Below are positions 34,691 through 42,784 of a stretch of 64,000 nt of DNA, piece after piece. The stretch covers positions 180,209 through 244,208 of the forward strand of contig NZ_JHVI01000001.1 in assembly GCF_000620065.1 (NCBI RefSeq), in the 5' to 3' direction. Source of the DNA: Meiothermus cerbereus DSM 11376 (GTDB lineage: Bacteria; Deinococcota; Deinococci; Deinococcales; Thermaceae). The first letter of the stretch is position 1, and every line of letters begins with the position of its first letter. Under the pieces are notes generated by a model. It searched no databases. It worked only from the letters and a program-made list of their open reading frames with translations, and had not been told where the DNA came from. Position numbers and translations under genes: made by a program.

Positions 34691-35749
34691 ATGCGCATGG
34701 TTCTTGTGTTTATTCTGCTGGCTTTCTCACAGGCCCTAGCCCAGGCCCCCCGCCTGACCACCCCCGAGGAGGTGGCCCGGGTGGAGGTGATCCGCCGGGC
34801 TTTACCTGCGGTGGTCAAAATTTTTGGCATTCTGCGTGATCCGCAGACCGGCAACGAAGGCCCTACCAACGGCTCGGGGTTTTTTTATGCCCCCAGCCGC
34901 ATTATCACCAACTACCACGTGGTGCAGGATTTGCGCGATATCAGCGTGGAATTATTTGATGGGCGCTCGTTTCCGGCCCAGGTGTTTGCGGTGGACAAAG
35001 GCATTGACATTGCCATCCTGACCGTACAGGGGGTAACGGCCCCAGCCCAGCTCTCCTTTGCCAGCTCGCAAAATTTGCCGGTGGGCATGGGTCTGGTGGT
35101 CATCGGCAGCCCTTTCGGGCAGCGCAACCTGGCTACGTATGGCATTCTGGCTGGAATCGGCCCCACTGCCGCAGAAAAAAATGACCTCGACCCCGAAGTT
35201 GGCGCAGAAATAGGCGATTTGCTCTTCACCGACGCGCGCATTGTGCAGGGCAACTCGGGTGGCCCGGTGCTGGATTTACAGGGCCGGGTGGTGGGGGTAG
35301 CCAACGCCACCCTGGGCGACCTGAGCGGTGTTGGCGGGGTAGGGGTTGCCATTCCGGGCGACCTGGTGCGGCAAAGCGTGAGCGACCTCGAGCGCTTTGG
35401 TGTCCCCCAGCGCGGCAATCTGGGCGCCACCCTGCTCGACCTGAGCGAGCTCGACCCCATCCTGCTGGGGCGGGTTGGTCTGCTCTCTACCCGCGGAGCC
35501 ATGATTGAAAAAGTGCAGCCCGGCGGCCCCGCAGCACGGGCGGGCTTGCGCCCCGCCCAGCGCGACCAGCGCGGCAAACTGGTCAGCCTGGGCGATATTA
35601 TCCTGGCCGTGGGGGGGCGCGCCATGCGCAACGCCAGCGAGGTCACCCAGACCATTGCCCGCTACCGCCCTGGAGATCGGGTCAATTTGACCATCTGGCG
35701 CAACGGGCAGCGGCTCGACGTTACAGTAACCATGATTGCGCGGCGCTAA
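34691..35749 (+). CDS. HtrA/DegP-type serine protease with PDZ domain
   Basis: This 352-residue exported protease has a signal peptide (MVLVFILLAFSQALA), a trypsin-like domain with the triad His in TNYHVVQD, Asp in DIAIL and Ser in VQGNSGGPVLD, and a C-terminal PDZ domain (MIEKVQPGGPAARAGL). It would degrade or refold damaged envelope proteins. The start is uncertain: ATG 34691 gives the best signal peptide; TTG 34685 is closer to AGGAAGG (34674-34680). The 195 bases before it hold a CCCCGCGGGG palindrome (34512-34521) and no gene. Confidence 0.93.
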   Translation: MRMVLVFILLAFSQALAQAPRLTTPEEVARVEVIRRALPAVVKIFGILRDPQTGNEGPTNGSGFFYAPSRIITNYHVVQDLRDISVELFDGRSFPAQVFAVDKGIDIAILTVQGVTAPAQLSFASSQNLPVGMGLVVIGSPFGQRNLATYGILAGIGPTAAEKNDLDPEVGAEIGDLLFTDARIVQGNSGGPVLDLQGRVVGVANATLGDLSGVGGVGVAIPGDLVRQSVSDLERFGVPQRGNLGATLLDLSELDPILLGRVGLLSTRGAMIEKVQPGGPAARAGLRPAQRDQRGKLVSLGDIILAVGGRAMRNASEVTQTIARYRPGDRVNLTIWRNGQRLDVTVTMIARR

Positions 35750-35825
35750 AAAAAGCCCTGGGTTTTTCAGCCCTTTATCCCCTAGCTTACAAATGTCAAG
35801 TCTTCCGCTTTGGGCCTTTAGCTTT

Positions 35826-35831
35826 TAGCCT
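35826..35831 (+). promoter_or_regulatory. -10 box of leaderless deoxynucleoside kinase gene
   Basis: TAGCCT ends 7 bases before ATG 35839, within a short TTTAGCTTTTAGCC repeat of the degenerate intergenic type. Confidence 0.5.
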
Positions 35832-35838
35832 TAAGCAG

Positions 35839-36489
35839 ATGTATATTGCGATTGAAGGAGTAATTGGAGTGGGTAAGACCACCCTGGCCAGGCTGCTGGC
35901 CGAGCGGCTGGGGGCCGAAAGTTTGCACGAGGTTGTAGAAGACAACCCATTTTTGCCCCTTTTCTACCAGGATCCAGTTCGCTATGGCTTCAAAGTACAG
36001 GTGTTCTTCCTGCTTTCACGCTACAAGCAACTCTTACCCCTCTCGCAGCCCAGCCTTTTTGCTGGCGGGGTGGTGGCCGACTACATCTTCGATAAGGACG
36101 CAATATTCGCAGCCATGAACCTTTCTGGAGCCGAATGGGAGCTTTACAGCGACCTCTACAGGAGCCTGTCGCCCAAGATTCCCACCCCCGATCTGACCAT
36201 CTATCTACGTGCGCCCTTGCCGGTTATTCTGGAACGCATCCGCCGCAGGGGGCGGGTCTTCGAGAAGCAGATAGAGCCAGAATACCTGGCCCGCCTCAAC
36301 GAGTTCTATGAGCGCCACTTCGCCACCTACCCCCACCCGCTGTGGATTCTGGACACCCAGGAGTTCAACTTTGCCGAACGCGAGGCCGACCAGGACTGGG
36401 TGGTGCAGCGCGTGCAGGAAAAGCTGGGACTCTCCAGCGAGCTTCAGGGCCCAACCAGCCCTTCTGTGAGCGACCTGAAGCGCTCGTAG
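35839..36489 (+). CDS. Deoxynucleoside kinase 1 (dAK/dGK family)
   Basis: This 216-residue kinase phosphorylates deoxynucleosides for salvage. It has the P-loop GVIGVGKTTLA, the EVVEDNPFLPLFYQDP substrate segment with the catalytic Glu, a DYIFDKDAIF variant of the DRS/ERS motif, and the lid RIRRRGRVFEKQIEPEYL. The next gene is a paralogue, and the first is unusual in having DYIFDK where family members usually carry DRxxxED, so it may be the regulatory or differently specific partner in a heterodimer. Confidence 0.92.
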   Translation: MYIAIEGVIGVGKTTLARLLAERLGAESLHEVVEDNPFLPLFYQDPVRYGFKVQVFFLLSRYKQLLPLSQPSLFAGGVVADYIFDKDAIFAAMNLSGAEWELYSDLYRSLSPKIPTPDLTIYLRAPLPVILERIRRRGRVFEKQIEPEYLARLNEFYERHFATYPHPLWILDTQEFNFAEREADQDWVVQRVQEKLGLSSELQGPTSPSVSDLKRS

Positions 36490-36538
36490 GCAATCATCGG
36501 CAGATAGCCCACGACCACCAACCCGACCCTCCACAACC

Positions 36539-37159
36539 ATGTACATCGCAATTGCAGGCAACATTGGCTCCGGCAAATCCACCCTGACCGGGCTGCTGGC
36601 ACAGCGCTATGGGCTGTTGCCGGTGTACGAAGCAGTGGACGAAAACCCCTACCTGGCCGACTTTTACGCCGACATGGGGCGCTGGGCTTTCCAGTCGCAG
36701 GTGTTTTTCCTGGCCAAGCGGCTCAGGCAGCACCTCGAGCAGATCAACCCTGCCCAGCACGTGGTGCAGGATCGCACCATCTTCGAGGACGCCTTTATCT
36801 TCGCTCAAAACCTGTGGCTCGAGGGCCACCTCTCGGAGCGGGACTGGCAGACCTACCTGGCCCTCTACGACGGCATTGCACCCGCGTTGCGCAAACCCGA
36901 CCTGCTGATTTATGTGCGGGCCTCGCTCGAGACCCTGCAGGCCCACATCGCCCGCCGGGGGCGCGACTACGAGCAGCGCATTCCCCAAGAATACCTGGCT
37001 TCGCTCAACCGGCTCTACGAAGCCTGGATTGGGGCCTACGACCTCTCGCCGGTACTGGTGATTTCCAGCGACAGCGTCAACTACGCCGACGACGAAGAAA
37101 CCCGCGAGCTCATGTATCGCATGCTGGAAGCCTACGGCCTGAGCACGCCGTTGGTCTAA
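36539..37159 (+). CDS. Deoxynucleoside kinase 2 (dAK/dGK family)
   Basis: This 206-residue paralogue has P-loop [25 protein letters not shown], the standard [15 protein letters not shown] motif and the lid [18 protein letters not shown]. It lies 49 bases after its partner in the same direction. Lactobacillus-type dAK/dGK pairs are encoded in tandem like this and form heterodimers; a similar arrangement is inferred. Its TAA stop overlaps the TAG stop of uvrA on the other strand. Confidence 0.93.
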   Translation: MYIAIAGNIGSGKSTLTGLLAQRYGLLPVYEAVDENPYLADFYADMGRWAFQSQVFFLAKRLRQHLEQINPAQHVVQDRTIFEDAFIFAQNLWLEGHLSERDWQTYLALYDGIAPALRKPDLLIYVRASLETLQAHIARRGRDYEQRIPQEYLASLNRLYEAWIGAYDLSPVLVISSDSVNYADDEETRELMYRMLEAYGLSTPLV

Positions 37160-40095
37160 TCCGCCGCCACACCCACCTTCTGCCGGATCTCGGGAATGCG
37201 GGCCAGGAAGTGCCCGGTAGGGCTGCTGGCCTGGGCCACCTCCTCGGGAGTGCCTTCGGCCACGATCTGGCCGCCCCTGGCCCCGCCCTCGGGGCCCAAG
37301 TCAATCACCCAGTCGGCGGTCTTGACCACATCCATGTTGTGCTCAATCACCACTACAGTATTGCCACCGTCTACCAGCCGGTGCAACACGTGCAGCAGCT
37401 TGGCGGTATCCTCGAAGTGCAGGCCGGTGGTGGGCTCGTCTAGGATGTAGAGGGTGCGTCCGGTGGAACGGCGGCCCAGCTCGGTGGAGAGCTTGATGCG
37501 TTGGGCCTCGCCGCCCGAGAGGGTGGGCGAAGGCTGGCCCAGCTTCATGTAGCCCAGCCCCACATCCACCATCAGCTGCAGTTTGCGGGCAATGGTGGGG
37601 ATGTTCTCGAAGAAACTCAGGGCCTCCTCCACCGTCATGTCCAGCACATCGGCGATGTTCTTGCCCCGTAGCTTGACCTCGAGGGTCTCTTTGTTGTAGC
37701 GCTTGCCCTTGCAGACCTCGCACTGCACGTAAAGGTCGGGCAAAAAGAGCATCTCAATCTTCTTGGTGCCATCGCCACCGCAGGCCTCGCAGCGCCCCCC
37801 CTTGACGTTGAAGCTGAAGCGCCCGGCCTCGTAGCCGCGCTTGCGGGCTTCGGGGGTCTTGGCGAAGAGGTCGCGGATTTCGTCGAAGATGCCGGTGTAG
37901 GTGGCCGGGTTGGAGCGGGGGGTGCGTCCGATGGGCGACTGGTCAATCTCGATGACCTTGTCGAGGTGCTCGAGGCCCTCAAGGCCCTCGAAACGTCCGG
38001 GTATGGTTTTGGCCCGCATCAGATCCCGGGCCAGCGCTGCGTAGAGGATGTCGTGCACCAGTGTGGACTTACCCGATCCCGAGGGCCCCGTGATGGCCAC
38101 AAGCTTACCCAGGGGAATTTTTAGGGTCACCCCTTTCAGGTTGTGTTCGCGCGCCCCCTTGACCACCAGCCACTTGCCGTTGCCCTTTCGGCGGGCTTTG
38201 GGTACTGCAATGTGCTTGCTACCGCGCAGGTACGCCCCGGTCAGGCTATTTGGATGAGCTAGGATATCCTCGAGCTTCCCCTCTGCCACCACCTCGCCCC
38301 CGTGCACCCCAGCCCCCGGCCCCATGTCCACAATCCAGTCGGCCTCGCGCATGGTCTCTTCGTCGTGTTCCACCACCAGCAAGGTGTTGCCCAGGTCGCG
38401 CAGCTTTTTGAGGGTGGTCAGGAGGCGCTGGTTGTCGCGGGGGTGCAAGCCAATGGAAGGCTCATCCAGCACGTACAGCACCCCAGTCAGGCCCGAGCCT
38501 ACCTGGGTGGCCAGCCGGATGCGCTGGGCCTCGCCGCCCGAAAGGGTGTTGGCCGCACGGTCGAGGGTCAGGTAGTCCAGGCCCACATCCTCCAAAAAGC
38601 CCAGTCGGCTGTGGATCTCGCGCCAGATGGGTGCGGCTACCTGCATCTGAAACTCGTTCAAGTTGCGGTACTCGGCTGGCTCGGCCAGGCCCTCGAGGGG
38701 AATATGGAATGCCTGGAGCTGCGCCCCCACCTCGAGCAGATTGTTATGGGCCACGGCCTGAAAAAACTGCTTGGCCTCGCGCACCGGTAGGTTGGAGACC
38801 TCGGCGATGTTGAACGGCCCCACCCGCACCGAGAGCACCTCGCGCTTGTAGCGGGTGCCTCCGCAGGCCGGACAGGCCTTGAGGGTCATGTAGGCCTCGA
38901 GGGCCTCCCGCAAACTCTCTGACTCGGTCTCGCGGTATCGGTTTTCCAGCCAGGGAATCACCCCCTCGTAGCTGACCATAAAGCGCATAGTCTCCCGCCC
39001 GTTGCGCCGGAAGACCACCTCGAAAGGCTGTGGCAGGCCGTACAGCACCGCCCGCTGGGCCTCCGGCGCGAGCTGCCTGAACGGGGTCTTCATGTCGAAG
39101 CCAAGGTACTCCGAAAGCGCCCGCAGCCGATCCCACAGGTAGCCCTTGCCATTGTCACGACCTTTGCTCCAGGGGAGAATGGCCCCCTCCGCCAGCGACA
39201 GCTCGGGGTTGACTACCAGCTCCTCATCGAAAACCTGGTTGTAGCCCAGGCCGGAGCAGTCCGGGCAGGCCCCGTAGGGGGCATTGAAGGAAAAGATGCG
39301 GGGCTCCAACTCCTCGAGCACGCTCCCGTGCTCCGGGCAGGCAAACTTCTCCGAGAAAAGCTCCTCCTTGCCGCTGTCGGGGTACAGGACGCGCATTAGC
39401 CCTTCGCCGCGCAAGAGCGCCAGCTCCACCGACTCGGCAATGCGCGCACGCTCCTCCGGCTTCAAGACCACCCGATCCACCACCAGGTCAATGTCGTGCT
39501 TCTCGTATTTTTCCAGCTTGAGGCCCAGGGCCTCCTCGAGGGTATAGATGACCCCATCCACCCGCACGCGGGCATAGCCTTCTTTCTGGAGCTGCTGGAA
39601 ATCCTTGCGGTACTCCCCCTTGCGCCCCCGCACCACCGGAGCCATCAGGATGGCCCTGGTGCCCTCGGGCTGCTTGAACAACCGATCGGTAATCTCCGAG
39701 GCCGACTGCCGCTCGATGGGCCGCCCACAGTGGGGGCAGTAGGCCGTGCCCACCCGCGCAAACAGGAGGCGCAAGTAGTCGTGCACCTCGGTGACCGTGC
39801 CCACCGTGGAGCGGGGGTTGTGCGAGGTAGTTTTCTGATCTATGGAGATGGCCGGCGAAAGCCCCTCGATGCTCTCCACATCGGGCTTTTCCATCACCCC
39901 CAAAAACTGCCGCGCATACGAAGACAAGGACTCCACATACCGCCGCTGCCCCTCGGCGTAAATGGTGTCGAAGGCCAGGGTGCTCTTGCCCGAGCCCGAG
40001 ACCCCCGTAATGACGATGAACTGCCCGCGGGGCAGTTCAACGGTAATGTTCTTCAGGTTGTGCTCTTTGGCACCACGGACGATAATCTTGTCCAT
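37156..40095 (-). CDS. uvrA: Excinuclease ABC subunit A
   Basis: This 979-residue DNA damage recognition ATPase has two ABC modules: Walker [12 protein letters not shown] near residue 32 and [11 protein letters not shown] in the C-terminal half, two signatures ([12 protein letters not shown] and [12 protein letters not shown]), and zinc modules (CPHCGRP in the first; CEACGGDG and CEVCKGKRY in the second). Nucleotide excision repair of bulky lesions follows with UvrB/C. TATACT ends 6 bases before the ATG, so the mRNA is probably leaderless; a palindrome like the Deinococcus RDRM covers the -35 region. Confidence 0.98.
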   Translation of the reverse strand: MDKIIVRGAKEHNLKNITVELPRGQFIVITGVSGSGKSTLAFDTIYAEGQRRYVESLSSYARQFLGVMEKPDVESIEGLSPAISIDQKTTSHNPRSTVGTVTEVHDYLRLLFARVGTAYCPHCGRPIERQSASEITDRLFKQPEGTRAILMAPVVRGRKGEYRKDFQQLQKEGYARVRVDGVIYTLEEALGLKLEKYEKHDIDLVVDRVVLKPEERARIAESVELALLRGEGLMRVLYPDSGKEELFSEKFACPEHGSVLEELEPRIFSFNAPYGACPDCSGLGYNQVFDEELVVNPELSLAEGAILPWSKGRDNGKGYLWDRLRALSEYLGFDMKTPFRQLAPEAQRAVLYGLPQPFEVVFRRNGRETMRFMVSYEGVIPWLENRYRETESESLREALEAYMTLKACPACGGTRYKREVLSVRVGPFNIAEVSNLPVREAKQFFQAVAHNNLLEVGAQLQAFHIPLEGLAEPAEYRNLNEFQMQVAAPIWREIHSRLGFLEDVGLDYLTLDRAANTLSGGEAQRIRLATQVGSGLTGVLYVLDEPSIGLHPRDNQRLLTTLKKLRDLGNTLLVVEHDEETMREADWIVDMGPGAGVHGGEVVAEGKLEDILAHPNSLTGAYLRGSKHIAVPKARRKGNGKWLVVKGAREHNLKGVTLKIPLGKLVAITGPSGSGKSTLVHDILYAALARDLMRAKTIPGRFEGLEGLEHLDKVIEIDQSPIGRTPRSNPATYTGIFDEIRDLFAKTPEARKRGYEAGRFSFNVKGGRCEACGGDGTKKIEMLFLPDLYVQCEVCKGKRYNKETLEVKLRGKNIADVLDMTVEEALSFFENIPTIARKLQLMVDVGLGYMKLGQPSPTLSGGEAQRIKLSTELGRRSTGRTLYILDEPTTGLHFEDTAKLLHVLHRLVDGGNTVVVIEHNMDVVKTADWVIDLGPEGGARGGQIVAEGTPEEVAQASSPTGHFLARIPEIRQKVGVAAD

Positions 40096-40101
40096 CCGCG
40101 G

Positions 40102-40161
40102 AGTATAACACCTGCGCTGGGGTTATGTAAATAACATACGCTACACCGCATAAATGGTGTA
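40102..40161 (-). promoter_or_regulatory. uvrA promoter with RDRM-like and second palindromic operator
   Basis: On the minus strand the -10 is TATACT (complement of 40102-40107), with TTTACA 18 bases upstream. A 17-base site at 40123-40139 reads TTATGT-AAATA-ACATAC, a palindrome covering the -35 and matching the Deinococcus RDRM (TTATGTCATTGACATAA, as I recall it) at 13 of 17 positions. Directly upstream lies TACACC-N8-GGTGTA (40142-40161). Confidence 0.6.
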
Positions 40162-40203
40162 TGATACGAAGTTTGGCCCCAAACCAAGAGAGCCCACCGG
40201 GCT

Positions 40204-40806
40204 TTATCGCACCACCAGGTCGGCCACCCAGACGATCTCGCAGGCCCCGTTGCCGGTGTCGTAGCGCACGGTGGAGGTGTTCCAGTAAAAGCCGTTGGGG
40301 CCGCTCACATTGACCAGAAAACCCTTGATGCGAACGATGTGGCCGGGCTTGAGGCGCTTCAGGCGTAGCTCAATGTTGGGGTTGCCTGGAATCAGGTGCA
40401 TGTTAGCGCTGCTGAGAATCATCTCTTCCAGCGGGATGGGTGGCTCACGTAACCAGGTGTAAAAGTAGAAGCGATCCGACTGCCAGATGCGCAGCTTGCT
40501 GATCACCACAGTATCGGACATCCGCCCCCAGCCTAAAGCCAGGTCTACCGGCGAGATGGCTGAGGCAGCATCGTAACGGTAGAGACGCTTGGAAAGCACA
40601 CGGGCCTCGAGCTCAAAATAGGCCACCGGCCTGAACCGAAAACCCGGCTTTTCCAGGCGCACCTCGCTTTCGGGGGTTAGCTGGGCCTGAAAAGGGGCAT
40701 GGGGGGCCAGCACCCCCGGTGGGCGTGCTATGGGGCGGGCCTGCACCTCCCGGATGAACCAGAAGGTTCCGCCAACCAAGATCAGGAGCAACCAAACCAG
40801 CCGCAC
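40204..40806 (-). CDS. Membrane-anchored conserved hypothetical protein
   Basis: This 200-residue protein starts with one hydrophobic segment (LVWLLLILVGGTFWFI), an uncleaved anchor or signal. The rest is exported and rich in Trp/Tyr, including ALGWGRMSD, SSANMHLIPGNP, and a conserved-looking C-terminus DTGNGACEIVWVADL. I have the impression of a widely distributed family of unknown function, sometimes next to mobile DNA, but cannot name it. GTG 40806 is chosen because TACACT ends 6 bases before it; a TTG at 40836 would place that box inside the gene. Confidence 0.75.
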   Translation of the reverse strand: MRLVWLLLILVGGTFWFIREVQARPIARPPGVLAPHAPFQAQLTPESEVRLEKPGFRFRPVAYFELEARVLSKRLYRYDAASAISPVDLALGWGRMSDTVVISKLRIWQSDRFYFYTWLREPPIPLEEMILSSANMHLIPGNPNIELRLKRLKPGHIVRIKGFLVNVSGPNGFYWNTSTVRYDTGNGACEIVWVADLVVR

Positions 40807-40812
40807 CTTTGC

Positions 40813-40818
40813 AGTGTA
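40813..40818 (-). promoter_or_regulatory. -10 box of a leaderless hypothetical gene
   Basis: TACACT (complement of 40813-40818) ends 6 bases before GTG 40806, with no ribosome-binding site. Confidence 0.45.
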
Positions 40819-40999
40819 GCCAGGATGGAGCGGCAAGCTTGGTCAAAGGCCCGCTGCGAAGCCAATCACGACCCCCCACAAGCTATGGAGTCTCCCAAAG
40901 TTCGATGATTGTACCTCTGCGTTTAGTGCCCCAGGCGCAGGGAGCGCCATGAAAAGGTCGCTGTACACAAAATTTTTGGACTGTCGGCAGTGCCAGGGG

Positions 41000-42355
41000 T
41001 CAGATTTCGTCCTTGGCCAGGTCGTTGAAGCGCACGTGCTGGGCGTGGAATTGCAGCTCTACCGTGCCGGTGGGGCCGTTGCGCTGTTTGCCCACAATTA
41101 TTTCTGCGATGCCCGCCTTCTCGGAGTGGGGGTTGTAGTAGTCATCGCGGTAGATAAACATCACCAGGTCGGCATCTTGCTCAATTGATCCCGATTCCCT
41201 CAGGTCGGAGAGCATGGGTCGCTTGTTGGGGCGCGACTCCACCGCCCGCGAAAGCTGCGAAAGCGCGATTACCGGGACATTCAGCTCGCGGGCCAGGCCC
41301 TTGAGGCCACGGGAAATCTGGGCGATCTCCTGCTGGCGGTTCTCGCCGCCGTTTTTGCTTCCTCCGGGGCCAGACATCAACTGCAAGTAGTCAATCACAA
41401 TCAGGCTTAGCTTATGCTGGGTGTGCAGGCGACGGGCACGAGCCCTGAGTTCCATCAAGGTCATGTCGGAGGTGTCGTCAATCAGGATGGCGGCCTCGGA
41501 GATGCGGCCCGCCACATCTACTAAGCGGGAAAAGTCGCGGTCGGTGAGCTGTCCCTGGCGCAGCCGGTTCATGTCAATGCGGGCCTCGGAACAGAGCATC
41601 CGGGTAACCAGCTGCACCGCTGGCATCTCCAGCGAGAAGATGGCCACCCCGGCCCCCTCGCCCCGCAAGGCCACGTTTTGCGCGATGGTAAGAGCAAAGC
41701 TGGTCTTACCCATACTGGGTCGGGCGGCAATGATGTTGAGTGAGCCGCTGGTAAGACCGCCAATCATAGCATCGAGCTCGCGGAAGCCAGTCCTGACCCC
41801 ATCAACCTGGCCCTTGTTCTCGTAGAGCAGCTGGATGTGCTCGAAGGTTTCATGAACAAGCTCCTTCATGCTCTGGAACTCAGACCTGGCCCCCTGGGTA
41901 GAGACCTCGAGCACCTTGCGCCCAGCCGTGTCGAGGATGTCCTCGAGGCTCCCTTCTTCGTCATAGGCCATCTTCATGGCCTCACCCGCAGCAGCTATCA
42001 GCTTGCGCAAGGTCCACTTCTCGGCCACAATGCGCCCGTAGTAGTCGGCATAAGCGGCCGTAGGGGTGTGTTCCGAAAGGCCCACCAGGTACGAAAGCCC
42101 CCCCACGTTCTCGAGTTCGCCGTTCTGGCGCAACTCCTCCGAGAGCGTTACCAGATCCACCGGGTCGCGCCGGGCCCGCAGCGCCACCATGGCTTCCCAA
42201 ATTTTGCGATGGGCTTCTTTGTAAAAGGCATCGGCGGCCAGCAAGCCCTCGAGCCGATCCAAAACCTCGCTGTCCAGCAGCACCGAGCCCAGCACGCTGG
42301 CCTCGGCATCCAAGTTGTGGGGCGGAACACGGCCCTCGAGCGGTGTGGTTGCCAT
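41000..42355 (-). CDS. dnaB: Replicative DNA helicase DnaB
   Basis: This 451-residue hexameric helicase unwinds DNA at the replication fork. It has the N-terminal primase-interacting domain (PPHNLDAEASVLGSVLLD), Walker A ARPSMGKTSFAL, Walker B LIVIDYLQLM, the ALSQLSRAVESRPNKRP sensor region and DADLVMFIYRDDYY. No intein is present. AGGAG lies 7 bases before the ATG. It is divergent from tRNA-Asn and has its own promoter. Confidence 0.98.
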   Translation of the reverse strand: MATTPLEGRVPPHNLDAEASVLGSVLLDSEVLDRLEGLLAADAFYKEAHRKIWEAMVALRARRDPVDLVTLSEELRQNGELENVGGLSYLVGLSEHTPTAAYADYYGRIVAEKWTLRKLIAAAGEAMKMAYDEEGSLEDILDTAGRKVLEVSTQGARSEFQSMKELVHETFEHIQLLYENKGQVDGVRTGFRELDAMIGGLTSGSLNIIAARPSMGKTSFALTIAQNVALRGEGAGVAIFSLEMPAVQLVTRMLCSEARIDMNRLRQGQLTDRDFSRLVDVAGRISEAAILIDDTSDMTLMELRARARRLHTQHKLSLIVIDYLQLMSGPGGSKNGGENRQQEIAQISRGLKGLARELNVPVIALSQLSRAVESRPNKRPMLSDLRESGSIEQDADLVMFIYRDDYYNPHSEKAGIAEIIVGKQRNGPTGTVELQFHAQHVRFNDLAKDEI

Positions 42356-42395
42356 TGCAATTCTCCTAAAGCAAAACCCTATTCAGCGAGTTTCT

Positions 42396-42424
42396 ACTCT
42401 ATTCAATTCGCAGAGGTTTGGCAA
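42396..42424 (-). promoter_or_regulatory. dnaB promoter
   Basis: On the minus strand TTGCCA (complement of 42419-42424) and TAGAGT (complement of 42396-42401) are 17 bases apart, about 40 bases before the dnaB ATG. Confidence 0.65.
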
Positions 42425-42533
42425 AGGCTCCTTAACTAGGCCGATTACAAGGGCTTGGCTCCCCTGGAGTTCCTGGCTAAACTACAGGCGGAGTCGGTTC
42501 CCCAAGAGTCTCAGATGGGTTGACCGATTACAC

Positions 42534-42562
42534 TTGCCAAGTCGGTCAAGCTCTGTTATATT
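42534..42562 (+). promoter_or_regulatory. tRNA-Asn promoter
   Basis: TTGCCA (42534-42539) and TATATT (42557-42562) with a 17-base spacer, 23 bases before the tRNA. Confidence 0.8.
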
Positions 42563-42585
42563 CTTACCTGCTACCGGCGCATCGG

Positions 42586-42661
42586 TCCGCGATAGCTCAG
42601 CTGGTAGAGCGCTCGACTGTTAATCGAGTGGTCGCAGGTTCGAGCCCTGCTCGCGGAGCCA
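42586..42661 (+). tRNA. tRNA-Asn (anticodon GTT)
   Basis: A 76-base cloverleaf: TCCGCGA pairs with TCGCGGA, the D arm is AGCTCAGCTGGTAGAGC, the anticodon stem CTCGA/TCGAG encloses CTGTTAA, and the T loop is TTCGAGC. CCA is encoded. A terminator follows at once. Confidence 0.98.
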
Positions 42662-42662
42662 G

Positions 42663-42689
42663 AAAACCCAGGGAAACCTGGGTTTTTTT
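42663..42689 (+). terminator. Terminator of tRNA-Asn
   Basis: AAAACCCAGG and CCTGGGTTTT pair with a GAAA loop; the T-run extends to 42689. Confidence 0.9.
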
Positions 42690-42743
42690 ATTTTCGCACA
42701 CACTCGGCCTCCCGCAGGCACAACCTCCCCCCGCCCAAACAGC

Positions 42744-42767
42744 AAAAGAGGGGGCATGGCCCCCTCT
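42744..42767 (-). terminator. Terminator of the HYR lipoprotein gene
   Basis: Arms GAGGGGGC (42748-42755) and GCCCCCTC (42759-42766) with a 3-base loop, followed on the minus strand by TTTT, 17 bases past the lipoprotein stop. Confidence 0.8.
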
Positions 42768-42784
42768 CGTTCAAGCCTCAGCGC

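Noticed and set aside
35750..35780. Poly-A, GCCCTGGG, poly-T after the HtrA gene as a terminator
   Set aside because: The stem would leave a loop of one base, so it cannot form as drawn.
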